Below are positions 51,657 to 59,419 of a stretch of 64,000 bases of DNA, in pieces (positions within the stretch are counted from its first letter, which is position 1; every line of letters begins with the position of its first letter). A program made the translations under genes and the position numbers. The DNA is taken from NCBI GenBank assembly GCA_947566075.1, contig CANOIM010000002.1, positions 1-64,000 on the forward strand, given 5' to 3'. Under the pieces are notes generated by a model. That model saw only the letters and a program-made list of their open reading frames with translations. It was not told the origin of the DNA and ran no database searches. The DNA is from an uncultured Eggerthellaceae bacterium (GTDB lineage Bacteria > Actinomycetota > Coriobacteriia > Coriobacteriales > Eggerthellaceae).

Positions 51657-52232
51657 ATGACAGACGAGCAGATACGGCGGTTCTGCGAACGGAGGGCCCA
51701 AGGGCTGGACATTGAACCCGGCTCCGAAGACGCGCAGGTGATGCACGAGGCGGCGCAGGAGGCGTTGCGCATCGCCGCCGACATGAACAACAGCTATCAC
51801 ACGCTGGATGAGATACGCGCACTGTTCGCCGAGCTCACCGGCCGCGAAGTGGACGAGACGTTCCGCATCTTCCCGCCCTTCACGGCCGATTTCGGCAAGA
51901 ACATCCACGTGGGCAGTAATGTCTTCTTCAACAGCGGCTGCCGCGTGCAGGACCACGGCGGCGTGTTCGTCGGCAACAACGTGCTCGTCGGCCACAACGT
52001 GGTGCTGGCCACGCTCGATCACGACCTGGACCCCGCCAAGCGCGATCTCTTGCATTGCGCTCCCATCCGAGTCGGCGACGACGTGTGGATCGGCTCGAAC
52101 GCCACCGTCACCAAGGGCGTGACCATCGGCGACGGCGCGGTGGTGGCCGCAGGGGCCGTGGTGACGCGGGACGTGCCGCCGCGCACCATCGCTGGTGGCG
52201 TACCGGCTAAGGTCATCAAGGCTATCGAGTAG
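51657..52232 (+). CDS. Maltose/galactoside O-acetyltransferase-like hexapeptide protein
   Basis: 191 aa. Helical N-terminus, then left-handed beta-helix hexapeptide repeats (IHVGSNVFFNSGCRVQD, VGDDVWIGSNATVTKGVTIG). Catalytic His in ATLDHDLDPAKR. Acetyl-CoA-dependent acetylation of a sugar hydroxyl. SD GAAAGGAGC before the ATG at 51657. Confidence 0.88.
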   Translation: MTDEQIRRFCERRAQGLDIEPGSEDAQVMHEAAQEALRIAADMNNSYHTLDEIRALFAELTGREVDETFRIFPPFTADFGKNIHVGSNVFFNSGCRVQDHGGVFVGNNVLVGHNVVLATLDHDLDPAKRDLLHCAPIRVGDDVWIGSNATVTKGVTIGDGAVVAAGAVVTRDVPPRTIAGGVPAKVIKAIE

Positions 52233-52238
52233 CGGGAG

Positions 52239-52272
52239 GGTAACAGGGGACGGGGTGTTACCCCCTGTTACC
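52239..52272. repeat. Palindromic repeat between the acetyltransferases
   Basis: GGTAACAGGGG (52239-52249) with CCCCTGTTACC (52262-52272), 12-nt spacer. No T-tract. REP-like; may also end the preceding transcript. Confidence 0.55.
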
Positions 52273-52350
52273 GTTGGCTTTCGCAGGTGGTCGGCCAGGA
52301 AGTTTATACTTGTCAAAAGGCAATGCGAAGGATCGAACAAAGGAGCCCCG

Positions 52351-52887
52351 ATGACCGATGAGCAGCGCGTCTTCACCCTCAAGTATCCGGGCTGGTTCGA
52401 GAAGCGCCAAGCCGTTCGCGAACAGCTCGACAAGATAAACAATGGTTGGTGGGAAAGCGAGGAGGAACGCAACGATTATCTCCGCAGCGTTTTCGGCTCG
52501 CTCGGAGATGACCCGTACATCCTGGAGCCTCTGAGCTTTGTCTCGGGCAAGAACCTCCACATCGGCAACGGCGTTTTCATCAACTCCAACGTGACTTTCA
52601 TCGACGCTGCCCCCATAGAGATCGGCGACCATACGATGATCGCTCCTGGCTGCGTGTTCACGACGGTCAACCATCCCCAGGATGCAGCCGAGCGCAGGGG
52701 CTTCCATTGCAGCGCCGCACCCATACGGATCGGCAGCGATGTGTGGATCGGGGCGAATTGCACGGTATTTCCCGGCATCAGCATCGGCGATAACGTCATC
52801 ATCGGCGCCAATTCCGTCGTGAACCGAGACATCCCTTCGAACTCGGTCGCATTCGGTGCGCCTGCCAAGGTGAGACGAAGCCTCTAA
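52351..52887 (+). CDS. Second hexapeptide O-acetyltransferase
   Basis: 178 aa. Same family as the gene at 51657 but diverged: N-terminal helices (MTDEQRVFTLKYPGWFEKRQ), hexapeptide repeats (IHIGNGVFINSN-like LHIGNGVFINSNVTF), catalytic His in TTVNHPQDAAER, and IGSDVWIGANCTVFPGISIG. SD AAAGGAG before the ATG at 52351. Confidence 0.88.
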   Translation: MTDEQRVFTLKYPGWFEKRQAVREQLDKINNGWWESEEERNDYLRSVFGSLGDDPYILEPLSFVSGKNLHIGNGVFINSNVTFIDAAPIEIGDHTMIAPGCVFTTVNHPQDAAERRGFHCSAAPIRIGSDVWIGANCTVFPGISIGDNVIIGANSVVNRDIPSNSVAFGAPAKVRRSL

Positions 52888-52932
52888 AGAGACAAAGGGT
52901 CAGGCCTAATGTCTCCCTTTCTTTGTCTCTTT
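52886..52932. repeat. REP-like inverted repeat / convergent terminator
   Basis: AAAGAGACAAAG (52886-52897) and CTTTGTCTCTTT (52921-52932), with GGGTCAGGCCTAAT in the loop (52898-52911). It spans the gap between convergent genes and may work as a terminator on both strands. Confidence 0.65.
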
Positions 52933-52936
52933 GTCT

Positions 52937-53767
52937 TCAGCAGCGCGCCGTTGCCAGCACGTCCTCGATGATGGCGTTGACCGCGTCGGGCGCGTCGCAG
53001 TTCGAGTTGTGGCCGGCGTTGGGGACCCAATGGACCGGCACGCCTTCGCGCGCTTCCCATGCGCGGTTGTAGCGCTTGGCGGAGCCGGCCTTGTCCTGCT
53101 CGCCGCATACCAGCGCATAGGGGCAGTCGATCTTATAGGGCCTTTCGGCCTCGATAGCATCGGCCAGCGCGCGGAACCCGTGGGCGGCCAACTCGCAGTA
53201 CTCGCGCTTGCTGTAGCTGAGCATCATCTCGCGCATGAGCTCGGCGCCGTAGGGGGTGGTCGTGTTGCCGCCCGAACCCAGCTTCACCAGCGTGCCCCAC
53301 GGGATGGACAGGTACATGAGCTTCGTATGGCGCAGCATCGCCAGCTCCCACCAGCTGTAATAGCTGCGTTGGAGCGGACACGAGTCCACCGACACGAAAC
53401 CGCCTGCGCTGCCGGGGTAGAGGTTCATGTAGGTCTGCGCGGTATAACCGCCCATGGACTGGCCGACGAGCACCGGGCGCTCTATGCCCTCCTGCCGGAA
53501 GATGCCGTGCAGCCAACGGGCAAGGTCGTCCATGGTCCAGGTGAGCGGGAACGGGCGCGATGCCCCGTGCGAGGGCGGGTCCCACGCGAGCACGTTCGCC
53601 TTGCCCACGAAGTGCGCCAGCTGCTTCTCGAACAGGCGGTGATCGGCGGTGAGCCCCGGCAAGAAGACGAGCCAGGGCGCAGACGGGTCGTCACAACGGC
53701 CAATCCAGTAGACGATGGACCCCTGGGCCGTGTCGAATTCCCGTCGGTCGAGGTTCTCGTACGTCAC
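52937..53767 (-). CDS. Alpha/beta hydrolase
   Basis: 276 aa. Nucleophile elbow GQSMGG, oxyanion region FLPGLTADHRLF, the DPPSHGAS loop and a terminal NAGHNSNCDAPD His. Substrate not predictable. A GTG at 53767 is chosen, with GGAG 7 nt upstream on the minus strand; longer N-termini have no SD. Confidence 0.88.
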   Translation of the reverse strand: MTYENLDRREFDTAQGSIVYWIGRCDDPSAPWLVFLPGLTADHRLFEKQLAHFVGKANVLAWDPPSHGASRPFPLTWTMDDLARWLHGIFRQEGIERPVLVGQSMGGYTAQTYMNLYPGSAGGFVSVDSCPLQRSYYSWWELAMLRHTKLMYLSIPWGTLVKLGSGGNTTTPYGAELMREMMLSYSKREYCELAAHGFRALADAIEAERPYKIDCPYALVCGEQDKAGSAKRYNRAWEAREGVPVHWVPNAGHNSNCDAPDAVNAIIEDVLATARC

Positions 53768-53854
53768 AGGCCGCTCCTTCTCCTTTGATTCATCCTTCCA
53801 GAATACCCCAAGCCGGTGAACGGAGAACGGAGGAGTGCTTTCAGGGCAAAACAA

Positions 53855-53876
53855 TTTGATAGGTTTTCCTATCAAA
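53855..53876. promoter_or_regulatory. Palindrome upstream of the AAA/DUF4143 gene
   Basis: TTTGATAGG (53855-53863) TTTT CCTATCAAA (53868-53876). A third TGATAGG copy lies at 53895-53901, 30 bp from the start. The AT-rich setting in a GC-rich genome suggests an operator/promoter region. Confidence 0.5.
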
Positions 53877-53930
53877 AATACAAAATATGCAATATGATAG
53901 GTTTATTGATATCCGAACAAGGGAGCCCGC

Positions 53931-55109
53931 ATGTACGAGCGTTCCTTCGTAACAACTTTGTGCGAGCGCCTCAAAGAGCCGCGACGGTTCATACAGATCG
54001 TCATCGGCCCTCGGCAGACAGGGAAGAGTACGGGAGTTTCGCAAGCTCTTGACAAGCTGAGCATCCCCATCGTCGAATACGCTTTCGATCGTCCGCGTGA
54101 CAGGCGTTCCGCAAAGCTAGAAGAACTATGGGGTCAGGCGCGAGAAATGCTTGACACGAGCCCGGAAGCTATCCTCTCGTTGGATGAGATACAGAAAGTC
54201 CCAGACTGGTCTTCAACCGTGAAGTTCCTCTGGGATGAGGACACGCGCCACGGGAACAACATCAAGGTGGTTGTCACAGGATCATCTGCTCTCACCCTGC
54301 GAGGAGGCATGGCGGAATCGTTGAAAGGGCGATTCGAAGAGATCGTCTCCACTCAATGGACCCTCGCGGAATGTCGCGATGCGTTCGGGTACTCCTTGGA
54401 CGATTTCCTATTCTTTGGCGGATATCCGGGAGCTGCCGCGCTCAAAGACGACCCTGACCGTTGGTTCGCATATATGCACGATTCCATCATCGAGCCAACC
54501 ATCACGCAGGATGTTCTTGAGATGGAAACGGTGAAGAAACCAGCGTTGCTGCGGGCTCTCTTCGAGATCGGCGCGATGTATTCTGCCCAGGAAATATCCT
54601 ACCGAAAGCTGTTGGGCCAGCTTGATGATCGAGGAAACACCGAGGTCGTATCGCATTACCTCGATCTTCTTTCCCATGCGGGGCTCCTTTCGGGCCTGCG
54701 GAAGTACGATGAGAAGCCGCTGAGGTCGAAGACCAGCTCGCCTCGGCTTCTGGTTCACGATACTTCTTTGATGACGGCAGCATCCGAGGAGGAGGCAGAG
54801 GCCCTGTTCGCCAACCCAGCCCAAAAAGGGCATCTGATCGAAACGGCTGCGGGCGCCTATCTCCTCGAACGCTCGCGGCAGGAGCGCTTCAGCGTCCGAT
54901 GGTGGAGGGATCGCAACGACGAGGTAGATTTCGTCATAACGAAGGGCAGGAAGAGGACAGCCATCGAGGTCAAGGGAGGTCAGGCGCGGCGAACCAAGGG
55001 GTTGGGAGCATTTGTCGAAAGGTATCCTGGAACCTACGTGCTCATCGTCGGAGCCGAGAGCTGCCCTTTGGAGGAGTTCCTTTTAGGGAACATCTCTCTG
55101 TTCCAGTGA
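53931..55109 (+). CDS. AAA_14/DUF4143 family ATP-binding protein
   Basis: 392 aa. Walker A GPRQTGKST (26-34), Walker B ILSLDEIQ (about 80-90), sensor VVTGSSAL, then a DUF4143 C-terminus with a nuclease-like core (NDEVDFVITKG, AIEVKGG, i.e. E-D-ExK). Function of this widespread family is not established; defence or regulation has been suggested. SD GGGAG. The GC content of the upstream region is low. Confidence 0.88.
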   Translation: MYERSFVTTLCERLKEPRRFIQIVIGPRQTGKSTGVSQALDKLSIPIVEYAFDRPRDRRSAKLEELWGQAREMLDTSPEAILSLDEIQKVPDWSSTVKFLWDEDTRHGNNIKVVVTGSSALTLRGGMAESLKGRFEEIVSTQWTLAECRDAFGYSLDDFLFFGGYPGAAALKDDPDRWFAYMHDSIIEPTITQDVLEMETVKKPALLRALFEIGAMYSAQEISYRKLLGQLDDRGNTEVVSHYLDLLSHAGLLSGLRKYDEKPLRSKTSSPRLLVHDTSLMTAASEEEAEALFANPAQKGHLIETAAGAYLLERSRQERFSVRWWRDRNDEVDFVITKGRKRTAIEVKGGQARRTKGLGAFVERYPGTYVLIVGAESCPLEEFLLGNISLFQ

Positions 55110-55234
55110 ACGTGGCGGCGCTCCTTGAAGGCGTCCTAGCTAGAGGATCATCTACAAGAAATCGTTCGCACTTCCTTGCAATGATGAAAAAGGCACCCGG
55201 ACCTTCTCATCATCAAGCGGTGCGCAGCTTCGGG

Positions 55235-55441
55235 TCATGCCGTGCGTTGGAACCGTACCGTCTGCTGCTTCATGGATATCTTCGCCACTTCCCATCCATG
55301 GGGAAGGAGCTCCTTCTTATAGTTGAGGAACGAATGGTCCAAAGGCACGCCTGCGATCTGGCCGATCTCATCGAAGGGCAGGATGAGCTCATCGCCCTCT
55401 TGGGCCTCTACGTAGCTCCACAGCTTGTCGTACTTGCTCAT
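55235..55441 (-). CDS. Small DUF7662-like protein
   Basis: 68 aa. SKYDKLWSYVEAQEGDELIL, then FDEIGQIAGVPLDHSFLNYK and KISMKQQTVRFQRTA; I recall the same layout in the DUF7662 family of small bacterial proteins. Minus-strand SD AAGGAGC precedes the ATG at 55441. Function unknown. Confidence 0.75.
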   Translation of the reverse strand: MSKYDKLWSYVEAQEGDELILPFDEIGQIAGVPLDHSFLNYKKELLPHGWEVAKISMKQQTVRFQRTA

Positions 55442-55492
55442 GGTGCATCGCTCCTTCTTTGCGTTTCGGCTAAAGCGGCTCTGTCCCCGGTA

Positions 55493-55526
55493 AGGGGGAC
55501 GTAGCCCATCGCCTTATTATGGGCTA
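55493..55526. repeat. Short REP-like element
   Basis: GGGGGACGTAG at 55494-55503 region shares the GGGGACGTAG head of the 46135 and 51272 repeats, followed by the hairpin TAGCCCAT (55502-55509)/ATGGGCTA (55519-55526). Confidence 0.55.
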
Positions 55527-55632
55527 TCCTGAAAGCCAAGGCGAAGGGAGGGGCGTTACCGTTGCCCCATCATGGAGCCGTTCCCTGGGGCGTATAGCCT
55601 CATGGCGGCTGAGCGTGCAGCAGCAGGGGATG

Positions 55633-56643
55633 TCAGATATGACCTTCGGCTGAGAACCAGGCATCCACATCAGCGTAGACGAGTGCGCGGCCTTCCTCAT
55701 TCAAGATCTCATGGCGCATCTCGCCATAGAGGATGAGCCCCACGTTCTCTACGCCAGCTCTATGAAGCCTGCGTTCTGCGCGTTCGACATCCCGCCCGTT
55801 GCTCCCCACAGGGTCTTCCGCACCGGATATGAAGAGCACGGGCAGGTCAGGGGGCACCTGTTTCGCTGTGCTCTTCGCCATGGCCATGCTTCCCAGCTTC
55901 ATGAGGGTATAGGATGCTCCTAAGCTGATGGTGAATCCGGTGATCTCATCGGCTATGTAGGCGCGCACATTCTCAACATTGGTGGAGAGCCACGCTAGTG
56001 GCGAGCCTTCGCTGCGAAGATTCTTCGTATAGGTGCGATTCGCCAAGTTGTTGAAGAAGGTGGCTTTGGCGTGCCAGCCCTTGAAGAGGGCAGCCACGCC
56101 TATGAGGAGCATGCCGAAGCGGGGCACGATGGCAGGTTTGTCAGCAGTCCCGCAGACCACTGCGCCGCGCACGCCAGCGCTGTGGCGTGCGATGTAGGCA
56201 CGCACGATGAGGCTACCCATGGAATGACCGAAGATGAGGTAGGGGACATCTTCGCCGACGGCTTCTTGAGCGATGCAGCGCATCTGGTCAACGTCTTCCA
56301 GCATGATGTCCACACCGCGGTCATGGGGGAGGTACCCATAGCCATCTTTCGAAACGCTTCCGCCGTGACCGATATGGTCATTGGCGCAAACGGCGTAGCC
56401 CTTGCCCGTGAGGAACCGGGCGAAATCCTCGTAGCGTCCGCTGTGCTCGCTCATGCCATGGACCAGCTGCACGAGGGCACGAGGGCGGCAGGGAGGTTGC
56501 TCAGATGCACCTGCGCCCTCTTCTGGCATCAGGATGAAGCCATAGATGGAGCTGGTCCCATCGCTTGAGGGGAAATGGACCTCTTGCCGCTTTGCCGACG
56601 ATAGCCCCTTCGCCGTATCTGTCTCATGTTCCATGGCAAGCAT
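55633..56643 (-). CDS. Alpha/beta hydrolase, lysophospholipase-like
   Basis: About 336 aa from the ATG at 56643 (another in-frame ATG at 56634). GHSMGS nucleophile elbow, LVQLVHGMSEHSGRYEDFA oxyanion/lid start, ANDHIGHGGS loop, PVLFISGAEDPVG Asp, YGEMRHEILNE His: the hydrolase_4/monoacylglycerol-lipase pattern. The only strong SD nearby (GGGAGGAG) belongs to a 12-codon leader ORF that ends 1 base before this ATG, so translation may be coupled. Confidence 0.85.
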   Translation of the reverse strand: MLAMEHETDTAKGLSSAKRQEVHFPSSDGTSSIYGFILMPEEGAGASEQPPCRPRALVQLVHGMSEHSGRYEDFARFLTGKGYAVCANDHIGHGGSVSKDGYGYLPHDRGVDIMLEDVDQMRCIAQEAVGEDVPYLIFGHSMGSLIVRAYIARHSAGVRGAVVCGTADKPAIVPRFGMLLIGVAALFKGWHAKATFFNNLANRTYTKNLRSEGSPLAWLSTNVENVRAYIADEITGFTISLGASYTLMKLGSMAMAKSTAKQVPPDLPVLFISGAEDPVGSNGRDVERAERRLHRAGVENVGLILYGEMRHEILNEEGRALVYADVDAWFSAEGHI

Positions 56644-56644
56644 C

Positions 56645-56683
56645 CTAACCATCCTGCAGTTGCCCAGGGTCGAGGATGCGCAT
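56645..56683 (-). CDS. Possible 12-codon leader peptide of the lipase gene
   Basis: Minus-strand ATG at 56683 preceded by GGGAGGAG at ideal spacing; encodes MRILDPGQLQDG and stops at TAG (56647-56645), one base before the lipase ATG. No coding bias can be judged at this length. Confidence 0.3.
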   Translation of the reverse strand: MRILDPGQLQDG

Positions 56684-56801
56684 CTGTTCTCCTCCCGCAA
56701 TGTGCGCGCTCAGGGGGATGACGATGACATTCGAGAGGCAATGGGGACTTTTCTGGAGAAGAAGATGACAGGCTCAGGCACTGCGCGGGGCAAGATGGGC
56801 C

Positions 56802-56807
56802 TATAAT
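56802..56807 (+). promoter_or_regulatory. -10 box of the efp promoter
   Basis: Perfect TATAAT 38 bp upstream of the efp start. A convincing -35 was not seen. Confidence 0.5.
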
Positions 56808-56845
56808 GAGCACCACATCCAAGCAAGGTTGAAAGGAATAAGCAA

Positions 56846-57409
56846 GTGGCAACCGTATCTACAGCAGATTTCAGGAATGGCATGTGCATCGTCAACAATG
56901 GCAAGATGTGCACCATCGTCGAGTTCCAGCATGTGAAGCCCGGCAAGGGCGGCGCCTTCGTGCGCACCAAGCTCAAGGACATCAAGACCGGCCGCGTGGT
57001 TGATTACACCTTCAATTCTGGCACTAAGTTCGATTCCGTTCGCCTGGAAACGAAGAAGATGCAGTACCTCTACAATGACGGGGCTGACTTCTACTTCATG
57101 GACAATGACACCTATGAGCAGATGTCCATCCCGGCCGCTACCGTGGGCGAGGCCTCGAAATGGCTGAAGGAGAACGACGAAGCATCTCTGCTCTACGCAG
57201 GGGATGAGCTCATCTCCATCGAACCGCCCATGTTCGTGGAACTGGAGGTCACCCATACCGAACCAGGCTTCAAGGGAGACACCGCCACCTCTACCACCAA
57301 GCCCGCCACTCTGGAGACGGGCATAGAGGTGCAGGTACCCACGTTCATAGAGATAGGGGATGTGCTTCAGATGGATACCCGCGATGGGCGGTTCATCAAG
57401 CGCGTCTAG
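56846..57409 (+). CDS. efp: Elongation factor P
   Basis: 187 aa. KOW and two OB domains; the modification loop HVKPGKGGAFVRTKLKD has Lys at the usual site. Rescues ribosomes at polyproline stretches. GTG start at 56846 after GAAAGGA. Terminator at 57435-57467 follows. Confidence 0.97.
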   Translation: MATVSTADFRNGMCIVNNGKMCTIVEFQHVKPGKGGAFVRTKLKDIKTGRVVDYTFNSGTKFDSVRLETKKMQYLYNDGADFYFMDNDTYEQMSIPAATVGEASKWLKENDEASLLYAGDELISIEPPMFVELEVTHTEPGFKGDTATSTTKPATLETGIEVQVPTFIEIGDVLQMDTRDGRFIKRV

Positions 57410-57434
57410 CTTGATCTGACATCAAGCCGTTCAA

Positions 57435-57467
57435 GGACACTGGTTCTCTGACCGGTGTCCTTTCCTC
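57435..57467 (+). terminator. Terminator after efp
   Basis: GGACACTGGT (57435-57444) pairs with ACCGGTGTCC (57451-57460), 6-nt loop, then TTTCCTC. Confidence 0.75.
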
Positions 57468-57473
57468 TATAAT
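57468..57473 (+). promoter_or_regulatory. -10 box of the carboxylase operon
   Basis: Perfect TATAAT immediately after the efp terminator; the -35 would lie in the terminator stem. 54 bp before the start. Confidence 0.5.
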
Positions 57474-57526
57474 GGGACGTTCGAAACAGAAGGGTTCTTT
57501 GATACGCGAATGAAGGAGGTGCGCCT

Positions 57527-59419
57527 GTGGCCAGACTTCAGATAATGGATACCACTATCCGTGACGGCCAGCAGAGCCTTTGGGCCACGCGCATGCAGAT
57601 AGGCGAGATGCTCCCCATCCTCCCCAAGATGGATAAGGTGGGTTACTGGGCTATCGAAGCCTGGGGTGGCGCCACGTTCGATTCCTGCCTGCGCTTCTTA
57701 GATGAGAATCCCTGGGAGCGGTTGCGCTCCATCAAGGCCAACACGCCGAACACGCCCCTCTCCATGCTCTCCCGTGGGCAGAACCTGGTAGGGTACAAGC
57801 ACTACTCCCGAGATATCGTGTTCCACTTCATCCAGGCAGCTCACCGCAACGGCATCGAGGTCTTCCGGGTGTTCGATGCCCTGAATGACATCCGCAACGT
57901 GGTAGATAACGCTGAGGCTATCAGGGAATGCGGTGCTCACTTCGAAGGAGCCATCTCCTACACCATATCTCCCGTGCATACCCTGGATAGCTTCCTGGAA
58001 TACGGCCAAGCCCTGAAGGACTTGGGCGCGGACAGCATCGCCATCAAGGACATGGCGGGCATGCTCACCCCCTATCGCACCGAACGCATGGTCAAGGCCT
58101 TCAACGCGGAGGTGGGCCTGCCGGTGCACATCCACTGCCATTATGTGGGCGGCATGGCTCCGGCCAACATCATCAAGGCAGCGGAAGCGGGGGCGGCCAT
58201 CGCGGATACGGCCCATGCGCCGCTGGCCTTCGGCAACTCCCACCCGGCCGTAGAGATGATCGTGGCTGCTTTCCAGGAGAGCCGCTATGACACCGGGCTT
58301 GACCTTGACCTGCTCTTCGAGATATCCGAATACTGGGAGGAGATGCGCAAGCGCGGCCATTACAAGCGTGGTGTCTCCTCGCTCACCCATATGAAGGTCT
58401 TCTCCCATCAGGTGCCCGGCGGCATGATGAGCAACCTCATGAGCCAGTTGGAAGTCCAGAAGGCCCGTGACCGTCTGCCTGAGGTGATGGCGGAGATCCC
58501 GAAGGTCCGCGCTGAGGTGGGCTACCCGCCGCTGGTCACGCCCTTATCCCAGATCGTGGGCACCCAAGCGGTCTTCAACGTGCTCACGGGCAAGCGCTGG
58601 AGCGTCATCAGCAAGGAGATGAAAGACTACATCTGCGGCTTCTACGGGAAGGCTCCCGGTCGCATGGATCCGGCCATCGTGGCGAAGGTGACGGATGGCC
58701 AAGAGATCCTTGACTCTGACGTGGCACCCGGCACCCTGGCCACCACCACCTATGAGCAGGTGGCCGAAGAGGTAGGGGATCTTGCCCACAGCGAAGAGGA
58801 CGTGCTCATGTATGCGCTCTTCCCCAACGAGGCGCGCACCTATCTGAGCAAGCATCGCACATCTGAGCGTGTGGATTTCATGTTGGAACAGGAGTCTTCG
58901 GATACCAAGGAGGACGATTACGTGGACATCAACCAGATCAGGCAGCTGGCAGAGCTGGCCCAGGAAAGCGGCGTGGGAGAGATCGTCGTAGAGGAAGAGG
59001 GCGTGCGCGTGGCCATCCGCATGCCCGGCGAGGGCGTCCCGGTCCAGGCAGCGGCCGCACCGGCCGTCCCTGCGGCGGCAGCGGCACCCGCGGCTCAGGC
59101 AGCCGCACCGGCCGTAGCGGAGGCAGAGGCTGACCATCCCTCCACCTGGTATAAGGTCACCGCTCCCATGGTGGGCACCTACTATGAGGCCCCCGCACCG
59201 GGTGAGCCTCCCTTTGTCAAGGTGGGAGATGAGGTGGCTGCTGGTGAGACCCTCTGCATCGTGGAGGCCATGAAGCTCATGAATGAGATCACCGCCGAGG
59301 AGATGGGCACTGTGCGCGAGGTGTGTCTGGAAGACGCCACGCCGGTGGAATTCGGCACCGTGCTCTTCTACATTGAGCCCCATGATCAGGCCAAGACCAT
59401 TCCCCCGGAGCAGGCATGA
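57527..59419 (+). CDS. Carboxyltransferase subunit fused to biotin carrier (pyruvate carboxylase B / oxaloacetate decarboxylase alpha-like)
   Basis: 630 aa. Carboxyltransferase barrel with DTTIRDGQQSLWATRM, catalytic Lys in SIAIKDMAGML and metal-binding HCHYVGGMA; a PYC/OADA domain (about 290-450); then, from about 465, an AccB-like N-terminus (DINQIRQLAELAQESGVGEI), an Ala/Pro linker and a biotinyl domain (VEAMKLMNE, Lys biotinylated). The C-terminus resembles AccB more than an ordinary OADA. With accC next door it should form a two-subunit pyruvate carboxylase; no Na+-pump beta or gamma subunit is seen. GTG start after AAGGAGG. Confidence 0.9.
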   Translation: MARLQIMDTTIRDGQQSLWATRMQIGEMLPILPKMDKVGYWAIEAWGGATFDSCLRFLDENPWERLRSIKANTPNTPLSMLSRGQNLVGYKHYSRDIVFHFIQAAHRNGIEVFRVFDALNDIRNVVDNAEAIRECGAHFEGAISYTISPVHTLDSFLEYGQALKDLGADSIAIKDMAGMLTPYRTERMVKAFNAEVGLPVHIHCHYVGGMAPANIIKAAEAGAAIADTAHAPLAFGNSHPAVEMIVAAFQESRYDTGLDLDLLFEISEYWEEMRKRGHYKRGVSSLTHMKVFSHQVPGGMMSNLMSQLEVQKARDRLPEVMAEIPKVRAEVGYPPLVTPLSQIVGTQAVFNVLTGKRWSVISKEMKDYICGFYGKAPGRMDPAIVAKVTDGQEILDSDVAPGTLATTTYEQVAEEVGDLAHSEEDVLMYALFPNEARTYLSKHRTSERVDFMLEQESSDTKEDDYVDINQIRQLAELAQESGVGEIVVEEEGVRVAIRMPGEGVPVQAAAAPAVPAAAAAPAAQAAAPAVAEAEADHPSTWYKVTAPMVGTYYEAPAPGEPPFVKVGDEVAAGETLCIVEAMKLMNEITAEEMGTVREVCLEDATPVEFGTVLFYIEPHDQAKTIPPEQA

